A stretch of DNA of 64,000 nucleotides from Pelosinus baikalensis (GCF_020819555.1 NZ_JAJHJB010000004.1:62001-126000), one strand, 5' to 3'; shown: positions 53,573-62,281, counted from the first letter of the stretch. A program made the numbers and translations. The notes: a model not told the origin generated them from the letters alone.

Positions 53573-54007
53573 ATGAAGGATAAATATATCGTCTACTTTA
53601 TCAGTAGAACGAAAGATAAAATGTTACACTTTATTGAAAAGCAACTACAGAAAAATGAATTGGATGATTTGATTCCGTCTCATGGAAATATCCTTACCGC
53701 CCTTTATGAAAATCATGATAAGCTAACCATGAAGCAAATAGCCAAAACAATCGGCAAGGACAAATCAACGATAACACCATTAGTAAATAAACTAATGGAT
53801 TTAGGCTATATCACAAGAGAAAAAAATCAAATGGATAAGAGAGTTACGTATATCATGCTTACGGAGAAGGGCAAGCAAATGCAGGCAAAGTTCAGTGGGA
53901 TCTCAAATGAGGTATATCGAACAGCCTATAAGGGTTTTTCCGTTGAAGAACAGAAGGTTTTTCTACGTTTATTAAAGAAATTAAATAATAATTTTGATTC
54001 GGTTTAG
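53573..54007 (+). CDS. MarR family regulator
   Basis: 144 residues with LTMKQIAKTIGKDKSTITPL and wing KNQMDKRVTYIMLTEKG. GAGGTT lies upstream of the ATG. Divergent from the AcuI-like gene, so probably its repressor. Confidence 0.87.
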   Translation: MKDKYIVYFISRTKDKMLHFIEKQLQKNELDDLIPSHGNILTALYENHDKLTMKQIAKTIGKDKSTITPLVNKLMDLGYITREKNQMDKRVTYIMLTEKGKQMQAKFSGISNEVYRTAYKGFSVEEQKVFLRLLKKLNNNFDSV

Positions 54008-54029
54008 TATTAACCGATTGGATAAAGAT

Positions 54030-54090
54030 AACTCCAGCAGAGTAAAGAAAAATTTGCTGGAGTTTATTTCAATTGTAATAAACTCCAGCA
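54030..54090. terminator. Three-arm competing terminator hairpins
   Basis: AACTCCAGCA (54030), TGCTGGAGTTTATT (54055) and AATAAACTCCAGCA (54077). The middle arm can pair with the first (plus-strand terminator of marR, followed by TTATTTC) or perfectly over 14 bp with the third (minus-strand terminator of the ferredoxin gene, followed by AATTTTTCTTT). Confidence 0.75.
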
Positions 54091-54116
54091 GTGAGGGTGT
54101 ACTTTATATTGTTAAC

Positions 54117-54803
54117 TTAGTGTTGTGTACTGATAATACTGCCGTCAACCCCGATGATTACAAAGTCAAAGGGGATGGACTTGCCGCTGTTTTCTAATGC
54201 TTCCCGGGCAGCATTTACCAAACCGCTGCAGCAAGGCTTTTCCATCCGCAATACGGTGATGCTGCTGATGGTATTGGATTGGAAGATTTCTTTCAGCTTG
54301 TCGGCATAATTGCCCTCATCCAGCTTTGGACAGCCAATTAGGGTAATTTTATCACGCATAAAATCGTGATGAATGTTAGCATAGGCATATGCCGTACAAT
54401 CTGCGGCAATCAAAACATGAGCATTGTCAAAATAACTAGCAGTGACAGGAATGAGTTTGATCTGACAAGGCCATTGCTGCAATTGGGATTGTGGCACAAT
54501 TGTTTGCTCTGGCAGTTGGCTGCCAGCCATTTTTCTTTCAATTCGGTTGGAACGGCTTCCAGGGCATTGAAATGCTGTATTCGCCTGAGCAATGGCAGGG
54601 GCAGTAACAGGTTGTTCTTCCAGGGTAATCGCACCATTCGGGCATACTGGCAAGCAGATTCCCAGGCCGTCGCATTGGGAGGCTGAAATCAATTTGGCTT
54701 TACCATTCACTAATTGCAAAGCACCTTCATGACAGGTTTGGGTGCAAATTCCACATCCGGTGCATTTCTCTTCATCGATTCTACTAACTTTTCGAAGTTG
54801 CAT
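54117..54803 (-). CDS. Ferredoxin-like iron-sulfur protein with C-terminal domain
   Basis: 228 residues. Two [4Fe-4S] motifs at the N-terminus: CTGCGICTQTCHEGAL and CDGLGICLPVCPNGAI. The rest has further cysteines (LIAADCTAYAYANIH, LIGCPKLDEGNYADKL, KPCCSGLVNAA). It is found beside Crp/Fnr regulators in clostridia; function is unknown, possibly redox sensing or cluster handling. TTAGGAGGAATC precedes the ATG. Confidence 0.85.
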   Translation of the reverse strand: MQLRKVSRIDEEKCTGCGICTQTCHEGALQLVNGKAKLISASQCDGLGICLPVCPNGAITLEEQPVTAPAIAQANTAFQCPGSRSNRIERKMAGSQLPEQTIVPQSQLQQWPCQIKLIPVTASYFDNAHVLIAADCTAYAYANIHHDFMRDKITLIGCPKLDEGNYADKLKEIFQSNTISSITVLRMEKPCCSGLVNAAREALENSGKSIPFDFVIIGVDGSIISTQH

Positions 54804-54829
54804 CGTAGATTCCTCCTAAGGGATATTCA

Positions 54830-54889
54830 TTGAATTCTTATACCTAACTGTAATACAATAGAGGTAAAAAATCGGTAGCTATAGCTACC
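54830..54889 (+). promoter_or_regulatory. Promoter and 16-bp operator of the Crp/Fnr gene
   Basis: TTGAAT (54830) and TACAAT (54854) are 18 apart. GGTAGCTATAGCTACC (54874-54889) is a perfect palindrome just after the start site, consistent with autorepression or control of the divergent ferredoxin gene. Confidence 0.65.
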
Positions 54890-54909
54890 TAAAGTGAGGT
54901 GAGGATCAT

Positions 54910-55602
54910 TTGGATGCAAATATAGTAAAAATTCTGGTCTCATCGCCGATTTTTCATGATATTTCACCGAGTCAGCTAGATATCATGTTAGATTGTCTAA
55001 ATCCTAAAATCAATACCTATAACAAAAACAGCTATATTGCCGTCCAGGGTGAACCCTATACGGGTTTGGGCATCTTGTTATTAGGAGAGGCAGCAATCAT
55101 CAAGGAAAGTGCGTCAGGCAGCCGTGTTATCATGACGGTGATTGGTCCGGGAGATTTGTTTGGAGAAATGATCGCTTTCTCACCAAGAAAACATTGGCCG
55201 GCATCGGTTTTTGCACAAGGTACATGCTCAGTGATGTTTTTACCCCCTGAGAAAATAATTGGTGAATGCACTCAAGTTTGTGGAGGCTATAAGCAACTGA
55301 TTAAAAACATGCTGGTGCTTTTATCAACTAAGGCACTAATGCTGAATCAAAGAGTGGAATATTTGGCGATAAAAGGCATGCGGGAGAAAATAAGTATTTA
55401 TCTTCTTGAGCAATATAAGATCAATCAAAAAAATACCTTTGTTTTGCCCTTAAAACGCAATGAATTAGCTGATTTTCTCAGCGTTTCCCGCACAGCACTT
55501 TCCCGGGAGTTAGGCCGCATGCGTGACGAGGGCATCATCGAATTTTATCGGACATCAGTTAAAATTAATAATCTTGCCATGCTAAGAAGAGGAGCTGAGT
55601 GA
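54910..55602 (+). CDS. Crp/Fnr family transcriptional regulator
   Basis: 230 residues from a TTG with GTGAGG before it. Cyclic-nucleotide-like domain (VQGEPYTGLGILLLGEAAII, GPGDLFGEMIAFS) and HTH (LKRNELADFLSVSRTALSRE). N-terminal Fnr-type cysteines are missing, only Cys29, Cys92 and Cys117-121 type residues occur, so an Fe-S sensor role is uncertain. Divergent from the ferredoxin-like gene. Confidence 0.88.
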   Translation: MDANIVKILVSSPIFHDISPSQLDIMLDCLNPKINTYNKNSYIAVQGEPYTGLGILLLGEAAIIKESASGSRVIMTVIGPGDLFGEMIAFSPRKHWPASVFAQGTCSVMFLPPEKIIGECTQVCGGYKQLIKNMLVLLSTKALMLNQRVEYLAIKGMREKISIYLLEQYKINQKNTFVLPLKRNELADFLSVSRTALSRELGRMRDEGIIEFYRTSVKINNLAMLRRGAE

Positions 55603-55722
55603 GCCCAGCGTATTTGGATTTTGAAATAGAAATCTTCTGGCGGATAAACTGGCGTTGCAGGAATATTCCTTCTAATGGAAAAGAGTACATAGAGAACGAT
55701 GGAATGAGGAGAGATATATATC

Positions 55723-56019
55723 ATGGTAATTGTAATTGCAAGACAAACGCTGAAACCCGGAAAAAAGGCTGAACTATTTGCTCTGGCAAAAGACGTGATT
55801 GCAGCCACCCGGAAAGAAGAGAAATGTATAAGTTATGAGCTGCTGGATGATCCATATGACGACAATCGCTGCGCTTTTGTAGAAAGATGGGGAGACAAAG
55901 AGGCTCTTGTAGAACATCTTAAAACACCTCATCTTAATGAATGGCGGCAAAAATCAGCCAACCTGTTGGCTGAAAAAACGACAATTGAGCTTTATCAGTC
56001 TGATGAAATAAGCTTCTGA
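55723..56019 (+). CDS. ABM-domain protein (putative quinol monooxygenase, YgiN-like)
   Basis: 98 residues with the dimeric alpha/beta fold: VIVIARQTLKPGKKAELFAL, ISYELLDDPYDDNRCAFVER and a C-terminal EHLKTPHLNEWR. Relatives oxidise quinols or isomerise keto compounds without a cofactor. Different from the LsrG-like protein at 25496, of which it lacks the GNLRFDVL region. GAGGAGAG precedes the ATG. Confidence 0.85.
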   Translation: MVIVIARQTLKPGKKAELFALAKDVIAATRKEEKCISYELLDDPYDDNRCAFVERWGDKEALVEHLKTPHLNEWRQKSANLLAEKTTIELYQSDEISF

Positions 56020-56058
56020 CAGAGAGTATGCCATGTTTCAAAGTAGATAGTAAGAATC

Positions 56059-56120
56059 AAAGAACACAAAGATGCAAAAAGAACACAGCGATGTGTTTAT
56101 TCTGCATCTTTGTGTTCTTT
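56059..56120. repeat. Perfect 18-bp hairpin of the repeat family
   Basis: AAAGAACACAAAGATGCA (56059-56076) and its complement (56103-56120) with an inner AACAC/GTGTT stem. The CACAAAG words link it to the dispersed repeats. Confidence 0.7.
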
Positions 56121-56209
56121 GTGTTTCAGAACGGCTATGTTTTGATGGATGAGTTAGTGTTTTCTTATAGAATTTATAAGTTGTGTAAGTAAAAAACATA
56201 AGAAATTAT

Positions 56210-56305
56210 GAACCACAAAGGCACAATGCCGCTGATGTGGCACACAAAGGAGTGCACAGAAAATATAAATACCCCCCCTTTGTGCCCTTTGCGCCTTTGT
56301 GGTTC
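56210..56305. repeat. Dispersed repeat, CAAAG copy
   Basis: GAACCACAAAGGCACAATGC to TTTGCGCCTTTGTGGTTC, nearly identical in order to the copies at 7218 and 62167. Confidence 0.85.
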
Positions 56306-56354
56306 GATTCGTTTATCTGCTTAAAATATGACGTGGCGAGGTGTTTCTTATTTT

Positions 56355-56391
56355 CAAATCATCATAGCTGCAATGCAGCTATGATGATTTG
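56355..56391 (-). terminator. Perfect 18-bp palindrome overlapping the end of the AraC gene
   Basis: CAAATCATCATAGCTGCA and its exact complement separated by one base. It spans the natural stop codon of the AraC reading frame and probably ends its transcript, although the T tract is short. Confidence 0.65.
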
Positions 56392-57137
56392 CGTTGGTTG
56401 CGAAACTCTAAGGGGGTATAATTCATAAATTTTTTAAACATTACATTATAGTAGTTTTGATTATTGAATCCCACAGAAAGAGCGATATCCAAGACAGATA
56501 AATTTTCCTACAATAGCAGTTCCTTGCTTTTTTCAATACGGATTTCATTTAGGTACTGAGAAAAATTTTTCCCTGTCTCCTTTTTAAATAAGCTGCAAAG
56601 ATAGTATTTGCTGATATTCAGGTGTGCTGCAATATCCGATAGTGTGATTGTTTCATGGTAACGTGCATTCAGGTAATCAATGGATTTTTTGACATAGGCA
56701 CTATAGGGCATGTCATTAAATTTTTTGATTTTTTGCTTTAGAAACGCACTATCTGCTGCTATGGTGCCCAGCAATGTGATTAAGTAAGGTATACAATAGG
56801 TTGGCTTGTATACGATGTCAAAGAGATTGACAGCTTCCAAAGTAGTGTAAGGACCTAGGATGTGAAAGCCCCAATTGATGTTTTTGCTGCAAACCCAGCA
56901 AGCGGTGAAAGAAATAGATTCCAAGCAGGGGATCGTAATGATGCAATTCTCGGTCTTTGTGACAAGTTCCTGGCGTACTTGCTCAAAAATGTCATGGTGT
57001 TTAAAAAAATCTTCCATATCTCGGTTATAGCCAGCGGAATGAATGAGATTTCCGTTGAAATCAAAGGTTCGGATGGGAAGATGAGTACACAAAAAGAATT
57101 TTGTATCGATTTGACGGATATGTTCTTGAACCGACAT
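56379..57137 (-). pseudogene. AraC/YesN-type regulator interrupted by an in-frame amber codon
   Basis: Start ATG 57137 with GGAGG upstream. The first 209 codons give a sensor domain (CLESISFTACWVCSKNINWG) and the first HTH (TLSDIAAHLNISKYYLCSLF). Codon 210 is TAG (56510-56508). The same frame then continues 42 codons with ENLSVLDIALSVGFNNQNYY and the C-terminal FMNYTPLEFRNQ, the second HTH of AraC proteins, to a TAG at 56381-56379. So one base change (CAG to TAG is the simplest) separates it from an intact 252-residue protein. It lies before the siderophore operon and would normally control it. Confidence 0.85.
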
Positions 57138-57205
57138 GTAGTATACCTCCAAAACATCAGATAGGATTCTTAATTTTGACTTTAGAATTGTGCAGATCGT
57201 TACAA

Positions 57206-57224
57206 TATGATAACCGTTATCAAT
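57206..57224 (+). promoter_or_regulatory. Fur-like box
   Basis: TGATAA-CCG-TTATCA within AATATGATAACCGTTATCAA resembles the Fur 7-1-7 site. It lies in the region shared by the AraC gene and the siderophore operon. TTGACT (57176) and TACAAT (57201) form a possible promoter that it overlaps, with a long 19-base spacer. Confidence 0.65.
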
Positions 57225-57412
57225 TATTTGATTTTATTTATTGTATTCTTCTTTGCTTTGCTTGTCAATGAGTCTTGGTGAGCGTGTCAAGGATTCTGCA
57301 AGACATTTATTTTCTGAAAATCACAATATTATTATAAAAATCGTAATATCCTTCTAAGAAATTCGTAAGAGAAATGCTATCTTTAATTGAGAAATAAAAT
57401 CAGTGTAATTTC

Positions 57413-57442
57413 ATGAAAGGAACGGATGTACGTTACTTTCAT
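57413..57442 (+). repeat. Leader hairpin before the siderophore-binding gene
   Basis: ATGAAAG-G-AACG and CGTT-A-CTTTCAT pair around GATGTA, 27 bases before the start codon. Could affect mRNA stability or translation. Confidence 0.45.
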
Positions 57443-57469
57443 ACTGAGATAAAGTAAGGGAGTAATAGC

Positions 57470-58444
57470 ATGACAAGAAAATTATGGATTTTGGGATTGG
57501 CGGTTGTAATCGCTGGCGGTCTCATTACTGGTATTTATGTCAACAAGACGGTGTTATACCAAGCCGATCAGAGTGTGCCAGTTTCAGCAAAGGGTCAAGT
57601 AGGGAGAAAAAGTCATTCTTATCTTGGAAAAGAATATATCTTGCCTGATAAGATTGACAAAATTGTAGTTACTGGTGCGCTGGAAGCATTAGAGGATCTG
57701 TTAGTTTTGGGGGTGAAGCCCGTTGGTGTTATGACGATTGGCGGGACGTTTCCTACCCTGTTTGCAGACATTACGAAAGATGCGAAACCCATCGGAGAAC
57801 GGATGCAGCCTAGCTTTGAAGCGATTTTGAAAATAAGACCGGATGTCATTTTGAGCAGTGACAAATTCCCTGCATCTACGGCAGAGCAATTGAAAAAAAT
57901 TGCTCCGACCATCCCCATATCCCATTTTCCCATTGACGGGAAAGCCAATCTCCTCTTTCTTGGCGAATTGACTGGTAAGCAAGAACAGGCAAAAGAAGTG
58001 CTGCGAAAGTATGAGCAGGATGCGGCAGCTGCCAAAGTTCGCTTGCCGGAAGGGGTGAAGGACAAAAAAGTGGTAGCAGTACGAATTCGTGCGGGTAATA
58101 TTGGTGTTTATCCAGCGAATGTATTTTTTAATGAAATACTGTATGGCGAATTAGGTTTGTCTGTCCCAGAGGAAATCAAAGCCGTTAAAGCACAGGAAGT
58201 CATTTCTTTGGAGAAGTTCAGCGAAATGGACCCGGATTATATCTTTCTGCAATATGCGGTGCTTGAAAGTCCGGCACAGCCTAACGTATTGAAAGACTTG
58301 CAGCAGAATCCGATTTGGCGGAGTATGAAAGCAGTAAAAAATAATAATGTGTTTATCAATGTAGTTGACCCTTTGGTGCAAGGGGTAGCAATCGGTGGAA
58401 AAATTCAGTTTCTAAATGCTGCTATAGAAAAATTATCACAATAA
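57470..58444 (+). CDS. Iron-siderophore ABC transporter substrate-binding protein
   Basis: 324 residues of the FhuD/FepB class: KIVVTGALEALEDLLVLGVK, EAILKIRPDVILSSD and FSEMDPDYIFLQ. The N-terminal hydrophobic segment (LWILGLAVVIAGGLITGIYV) has no lipobox cysteine, so it is either a membrane-anchored or a cleaved periplasmic protein, unlike typical Firmicute lipoproteins. First gene of the uptake operon, AAGGGAG upstream. Confidence 0.88.
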   Translation: MTRKLWILGLAVVIAGGLITGIYVNKTVLYQADQSVPVSAKGQVGRKSHSYLGKEYILPDKIDKIVVTGALEALEDLLVLGVKPVGVMTIGGTFPTLFADITKDAKPIGERMQPSFEAILKIRPDVILSSDKFPASTAEQLKKIAPTIPISHFPIDGKANLLFLGELTGKQEQAKEVLRKYEQDAAAAKVRLPEGVKDKKVVAVRIRAGNIGVYPANVFFNEILYGELGLSVPEEIKAVKAQEVISLEKFSEMDPDYIFLQYAVLESPAQPNVLKDLQQNPIWRSMKAVKNNNVFINVVDPLVQGVAIGGKIQFLNAAIEKLSQ

Positions 58445-58467
58445 ACGGTACAAAGTGAGTGGAACCA

Positions 58468-59475
58468 ATGTATGTAAAACGTTATTTTCCCTATATGATT
58501 TTGCTGGCATCTCCAGCGTTGATCCTTCTGATGGCGGCTTTATCTATACTATATGGTGCAAAAGAGATTGATATGATGACGATACGAAATGCCATATTTC
58601 AATTCGATCCCACCAATGTGGATCACCAGATTATTATGAGTTCCCGCCTGCCCAGAGTGATGGGAACCATGCTGATTGGCTGCGCTCTTGCGGTATCCGG
58701 GGCGCTGATGCAGGGAATTACCAGAAATTATCTGGCTTCTCCCGGAATTATGGGTATCAGTGATGGTTCAATTTTAGCCGTTACCTTGAGTATGATTTTG
58801 CTGCCCGAAGCCTCTGATTTGCAGCGGATCATATTTTCCTTTGCCGGATCTGCTCTTGGGGCAGGGATTGTCTTTGGTTTGGGATCCATATTGCCCAATG
58901 GATTATCGCCAGTCAGACTGGCTATCTTAGGGACGATTATTGGAACATTTCTAAGCAGCTTTGCTTCTGCCTTAGCAATCTATTTTCAAATCTCTCAGGA
59001 TATTGGCTTTTGGTATCATGCGCGTCTGCATCAGTTGCAGCCGGAGCAAGTAGGATTAGCGATTCCCTTTGTAGTAGGCGGAATGCTTGCGGCTCTTCGG
59101 ATTGCTAGATCTGTCACCGTACTTTCCTTGGGAGAAGAAGTGGCGGTCAGCTTGGGGCAGCGGACTACTGTCGTAAAAGTCTTGGCTGCTGCTGCTGTCA
59201 TGCTTTTGACGGGGAGTGCTGTGGCTTTAGCTGGTAAAATTGCTTTCGTAGGTCTGATTATTCCTCATATCGTCCGCTTCCTTGTAGGTGCTGATTATAA
59301 ATGGGTCATACCTTGTTCAGGGGCACTAGGGGCCATCTTTTTGGCTTTATCTGATATAGTAAGCCGCTTTCTCAACTATCCCTTCGAGACTCCAGTTGGA
59401 GTCATTACCTCATTGATTGGCGTGCCTTTCTTTCTTTATTTAGCGAGGAAAAAGGGGGGCAATAAGTATGCTTAA
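58468..59475 (+). CDS. FecCD-family siderophore permease 1
   Basis: 335 residues from the ATG at 58468; a GTG nine bases upstream is also possible because the ribosome binding site is weak. SSRLPRVMGTMLIGCALAVS, LMQGITRNYLASPGIMGISD and AFVGLIIPHIVRFLVGADYK are the FecCD signatures. Forms the membrane channel with the next gene. Confidence 0.9.
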   Translation: MYVKRYFPYMILLASPALILLMAALSILYGAKEIDMMTIRNAIFQFDPTNVDHQIIMSSRLPRVMGTMLIGCALAVSGALMQGITRNYLASPGIMGISDGSILAVTLSMILLPEASDLQRIIFSFAGSALGAGIVFGLGSILPNGLSPVRLAILGTIIGTFLSSFASALAIYFQISQDIGFWYHARLHQLQPEQVGLAIPFVVGGMLAALRIARSVTVLSLGEEVAVSLGQRTTVVKVLAAAAVMLLTGSAVALAGKIAFVGLIIPHIVRFLVGADYKWVIPCSGALGAIFLALSDIVSRFLNYPFETPVGVITSLIGVPFFLYLARKKGGNKYA

Positions 59476-60490
59476 ATACAGTCAGGAGCGTTTTGTGGGC
59501 ATCATGCTTACTGCTCTAGGGCTAATTGTGGCTGCTATTTATATAAGCCTTAGTTATGGAGTCTTTGATCTTACTTTTGCTGAGGTCGTTAAGACGCTAT
59601 TTGGCAGTCAGAGCAACGGAGAATATGATGTACTGATTTATCAATTTCGACTGCCCAGGATCGTGATTGCCGGATTGGTAGGGGCGGGGCTGGGGGTCGC
59701 CGGAGCTGTATTACAAGGTGTTTCCCGAAATGGACTGGCTGATCCTGGCATCTTAGGCATTAATGCTGGAGCGGGCCTTGCCATTGTCGTATTTATGTTC
59801 TTTTATCAGGGGAAACTTGCTGGAACGGATTGGTTTTCGATACTGGCTATGCCCTTTTTTGGTTTAATTGGAGGATTAGCTGCTTCAATTTTGGTATATC
59901 TTCTTTCCTGGAAAAATGGGAGGCTGGATTCTCAACGCTTCTTGTTAACGGGAATTGCTCTTGATTCTGGTTTTGCGGCACTTTCATTGTATATTACATT
60001 AAAAATGGATCCTACGGAATTTCACACAGCGACAGTTTGGAGCGTCGGCAGTCTGTTTCATGCCAATTGGCAATATAGCATCTCCATATTGCCATGGTTC
60101 TTATTTTTACTGCCTATCATTTTCTGGAAAGCCCATATTCTTGATTTGTTCCAACTAGAGGAAAGCAGCGTCAAAAGCCTGGGTGTTTCTGTAGGGAGAG
60201 AGCAGGTTATTTTATTGCTTTGCAGCACTGGGCTGGTTAGTGCCTGTGTTTCTGTGTCCGGGAGCATCGGGTTTGTAGGATTAATTGTTCCTCATTTAGC
60301 CAAATCCCTGACGGGTATTCGCCATCAGCAAATGATTCCTCTATGTGCAATGTTAGGCATGCTTCTTGTGATAGTGGCAGATTTTATCGCCAAAAACATC
60401 TTTGCACCGGCAGAAATCGCTACAGGGACAATCATATCCCTGATTGGAGTACCTTATTTTGTTTATTTGTTATTTAGAAGTAAAGCCTAA
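59468..60490 (+). CDS. FecCD-family siderophore permease 2
   Basis: 340 residues, overlapping the previous gene by eight bases. QFRLPRIVIAGLVGAGLGVA, LQGVSRNGLADPGILGINAG and GFVGLIVPHLAKSLTG match FecCD. Probably forms a heterodimer with permease 1. Confidence 0.92.
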   Translation: MLKYSQERFVGIMLTALGLIVAAIYISLSYGVFDLTFAEVVKTLFGSQSNGEYDVLIYQFRLPRIVIAGLVGAGLGVAGAVLQGVSRNGLADPGILGINAGAGLAIVVFMFFYQGKLAGTDWFSILAMPFFGLIGGLAASILVYLLSWKNGRLDSQRFLLTGIALDSGFAALSLYITLKMDPTEFHTATVWSVGSLFHANWQYSISILPWFLFLLPIIFWKAHILDLFQLEESSVKSLGVSVGREQVILLLCSTGLVSACVSVSGSIGFVGLIVPHLAKSLTGIRHQQMIPLCAMLGMLLVIVADFIAKNIFAPAEIATGTIISLIGVPYFVYLLFRSKA

Positions 60491-60500
60491 GAGGATGTGT

Positions 60501-61322
60501 ATGGATATGAGTATACTTAGAACAGAAAAACTGCAAGCGGGCTATGAGCAGCATACGGTTTTCCAGGATCTTAATTTTTCTGTAAAAGAAGGGAAAATCA
60601 CCACGATTATTGGTCCAAATGGTTGTGGTAAATCAACACTATTGAAAACCATGGGACGGATTCTTAAACAGAAGGCAGGAACCGTCTTTTTATATAACCA
60701 GGATCTAAGAAGCCTTGCTACCCGGGAAATCGCTAAAAGACTCACACTTCTTCCCCAAAATTCAGTGGGACCTAATGAATTGACAGTAGAAGAATTGGTT
60801 ACATACGGGCGGTTCCCCCATCTCAATCAAGGACAAAAAAGTTCAATAGCTGATCAAAAGGCCATTGAATGGGCTATGGATATTACCAAAACGATTTCTT
60901 TTCGGCATCGGGAGCTGGGCAGTTTGTCAGGAGGAGAACGGCAAAAGGTATGGCTGGCGATGGCATTGGCACAAGAAACCGCAATTCTTCTATTGGATGA
61001 ACCGACTACCTATTTGGATATGGTGCATCAGTTAGAAGTGCTAAAGATCGTGCAGCAGTTAAATCGTCAGCGGCAGTGCACCATTGTTATGGTGCTGCAT
61101 GATATTAACCACGCTGCCCGTTTTTCTCACGAGATTGTTGCGATGAAAGAAGGTCATATCGTTGCGTTGGGCAGCCCTCAGGAAATGATCACGCCAGAAG
61201 TATTAAAACAAGTTTTTTGTATTGATGCCAGAGTGATGCTTGATCCTCGGGATGGAGTACCTGTTTGTTTTAGTTACGACAATCTACAGACAGAGAAGGA
61301 AGCAATAGGAGGAGAGGCATGA
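60501..61322 (+). CDS. Siderophore ABC transporter ATPase (FecE/FepC-like)
   Basis: 273 residues from the ATG at 60501, which follows AGAGGA; the frame's earlier starts lie inside the permease gene. Walker A GPNGCGKST, signature SLSGGERQKVW and Walker B ILLLDEPTTYLDM are intact. Confidence 0.92.
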   Translation: MDMSILRTEKLQAGYEQHTVFQDLNFSVKEGKITTIIGPNGCGKSTLLKTMGRILKQKAGTVFLYNQDLRSLATREIAKRLTLLPQNSVGPNELTVEELVTYGRFPHLNQGQKSSIADQKAIEWAMDITKTISFRHRELGSLSGGERQKVWLAMALAQETAILLLDEPTTYLDMVHQLEVLKIVQQLNRQRQCTIVMVLHDINHAARFSHEIVAMKEGHIVALGSPQEMITPEVLKQVFCIDARVMLDPRDGVPVCFSYDNLQTEKEAIGGEA

Positions 61323-62053
61323 AGGGAAAGCTGATTCTTACCACTTTTATGAGCAGCGAAATCTGTATTTACCTGCCGCCATCCTATGATATGCATGAGG
61401 AGCATTTTCCCGTTGTTTATCTGCATGATGGCGGTTACCTGTTTTGCGACTGTCTGAGTGAGTTAGAAGAAATGATGATTGAAAAAGAACTGCGAGAGTT
61501 TATCTTTGCAGGTATTAAACCGGATAATCGCAATGATGAGTATACTCCTTGGTTTGCGAAAGCAGTTACAGCAGGATTTTCAGACTTTGGCGGTCAGGGA
61601 GCCAAGTATCTTGCGTTTTTGGTAAAGGATCTGAAACCGTACATTGATGAGAAGTATCGTACGATGAGGAATCCGGAAAATACAGTAATTGCAGGTGCAT
61701 CTTTTGGGGGTTTGATCTCGATGTATGCGGCGTACCTGTATCCTGGGGTTTTTGGCAGAATCGCCTCTATCTCAGGCTCTTTTTGGTATGCAGGATTTAC
61801 TGCGTTTATGCGTTCAGCAGATATTGTACAGTTTGGGCGCAGGATCTACATGGACGTTGGATCATTAGAGGGTACAAGAAAAGACAATGCTCAAAGAAAC
61901 ATGGTCGCAAAGAATCAAGAAGTTCATGAGATTTTATTGGATAAAGGGTTTCTTAAGGAGCACTGCCAATTTGTTACCCACGAAGGTGGGGACCATGGGC
62001 ACTCCTTCTTTCTGAAGCGTTTCCCAACAGCATTACAATGGTTATTCCCATAA
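61319..62053 (+). CDS. Alpha/beta-hydrolase of the siderophore esterase family (Fes/IroE/BesA-like)
   Basis: 244 residues, starting in the ATPase stop (ATGA). Nucleophile elbow GASFGG, an HDGG oxyanion region (VVYLHDGGYLF) and a C-terminal catalytic His in GGDHGHSFF. Such esterases hydrolyse ferric enterobactin-like trilactones after import to release iron. This suggests the operon handles a catecholate siderophore, although a xenosiderophore is as likely since no synthesis genes are present. Confidence 0.85.
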   Translation: MKGKLILTTFMSSEICIYLPPSYDMHEEHFPVVYLHDGGYLFCDCLSELEEMMIEKELREFIFAGIKPDNRNDEYTPWFAKAVTAGFSDFGGQGAKYLAFLVKDLKPYIDEKYRTMRNPENTVIAGASFGGLISMYAAYLYPGVFGRIASISGSFWYAGFTAFMRSADIVQFGRRIYMDVGSLEGTRKDNAQRNMVAKNQEVHEILLDKGFLKEHCQFVTHEGGDHGHSFFLKRFPTALQWLFP

Positions 62054-62055
62054 AG

Positions 62056-62098
62056 ATGACCAGTTGCTCTAAAAGATAGAGCAGCTGGTCATTTTTTG
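62056..62098 (+). terminator. Strong terminator of the siderophore operon
   Basis: ATGACCAGTTGCTCT and AGAGCAGCTGGTCAT (one G-U) around AAAAGAT, then TTTTTTG. Confidence 0.92.
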
Positions 62099-62166
62099 TT
62101 TCAAGGTAGATATTTTTACTATAGCAGAATGCATATGTTTTGTAGGTCAAAAATATCGAATGTTAT

Positions 62167-62262
62167 GAACCACAAAGGCACAATGCCGCCGTCCGCGGCA
62201 CACAAAGGAGAACACAAAAAATATAAATAAAATCCTTTGTGTACTTTGCGTCTTTGTGGTTC
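62167..62262. repeat. Dispersed repeat, CAAAG copy
   Basis: GAACCACAAAGGCACAATGC, then CGCCGTCCGCGGCACACAAAG and CTTTGCGTCTTTGTGGTTC. Close to copies at 7218 and 56210. Confidence 0.85.
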
Positions 62263-62281
62263 GATTATGTTTTTAGTTATT

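Noticed and set aside
56508..56510. Genuine pyrrolysine codon in the AraC gene
   Set aside because: Pyrrolysine is known mainly from methyltransferases, nothing around the codon supports recoding, and a single C to T change explains it.
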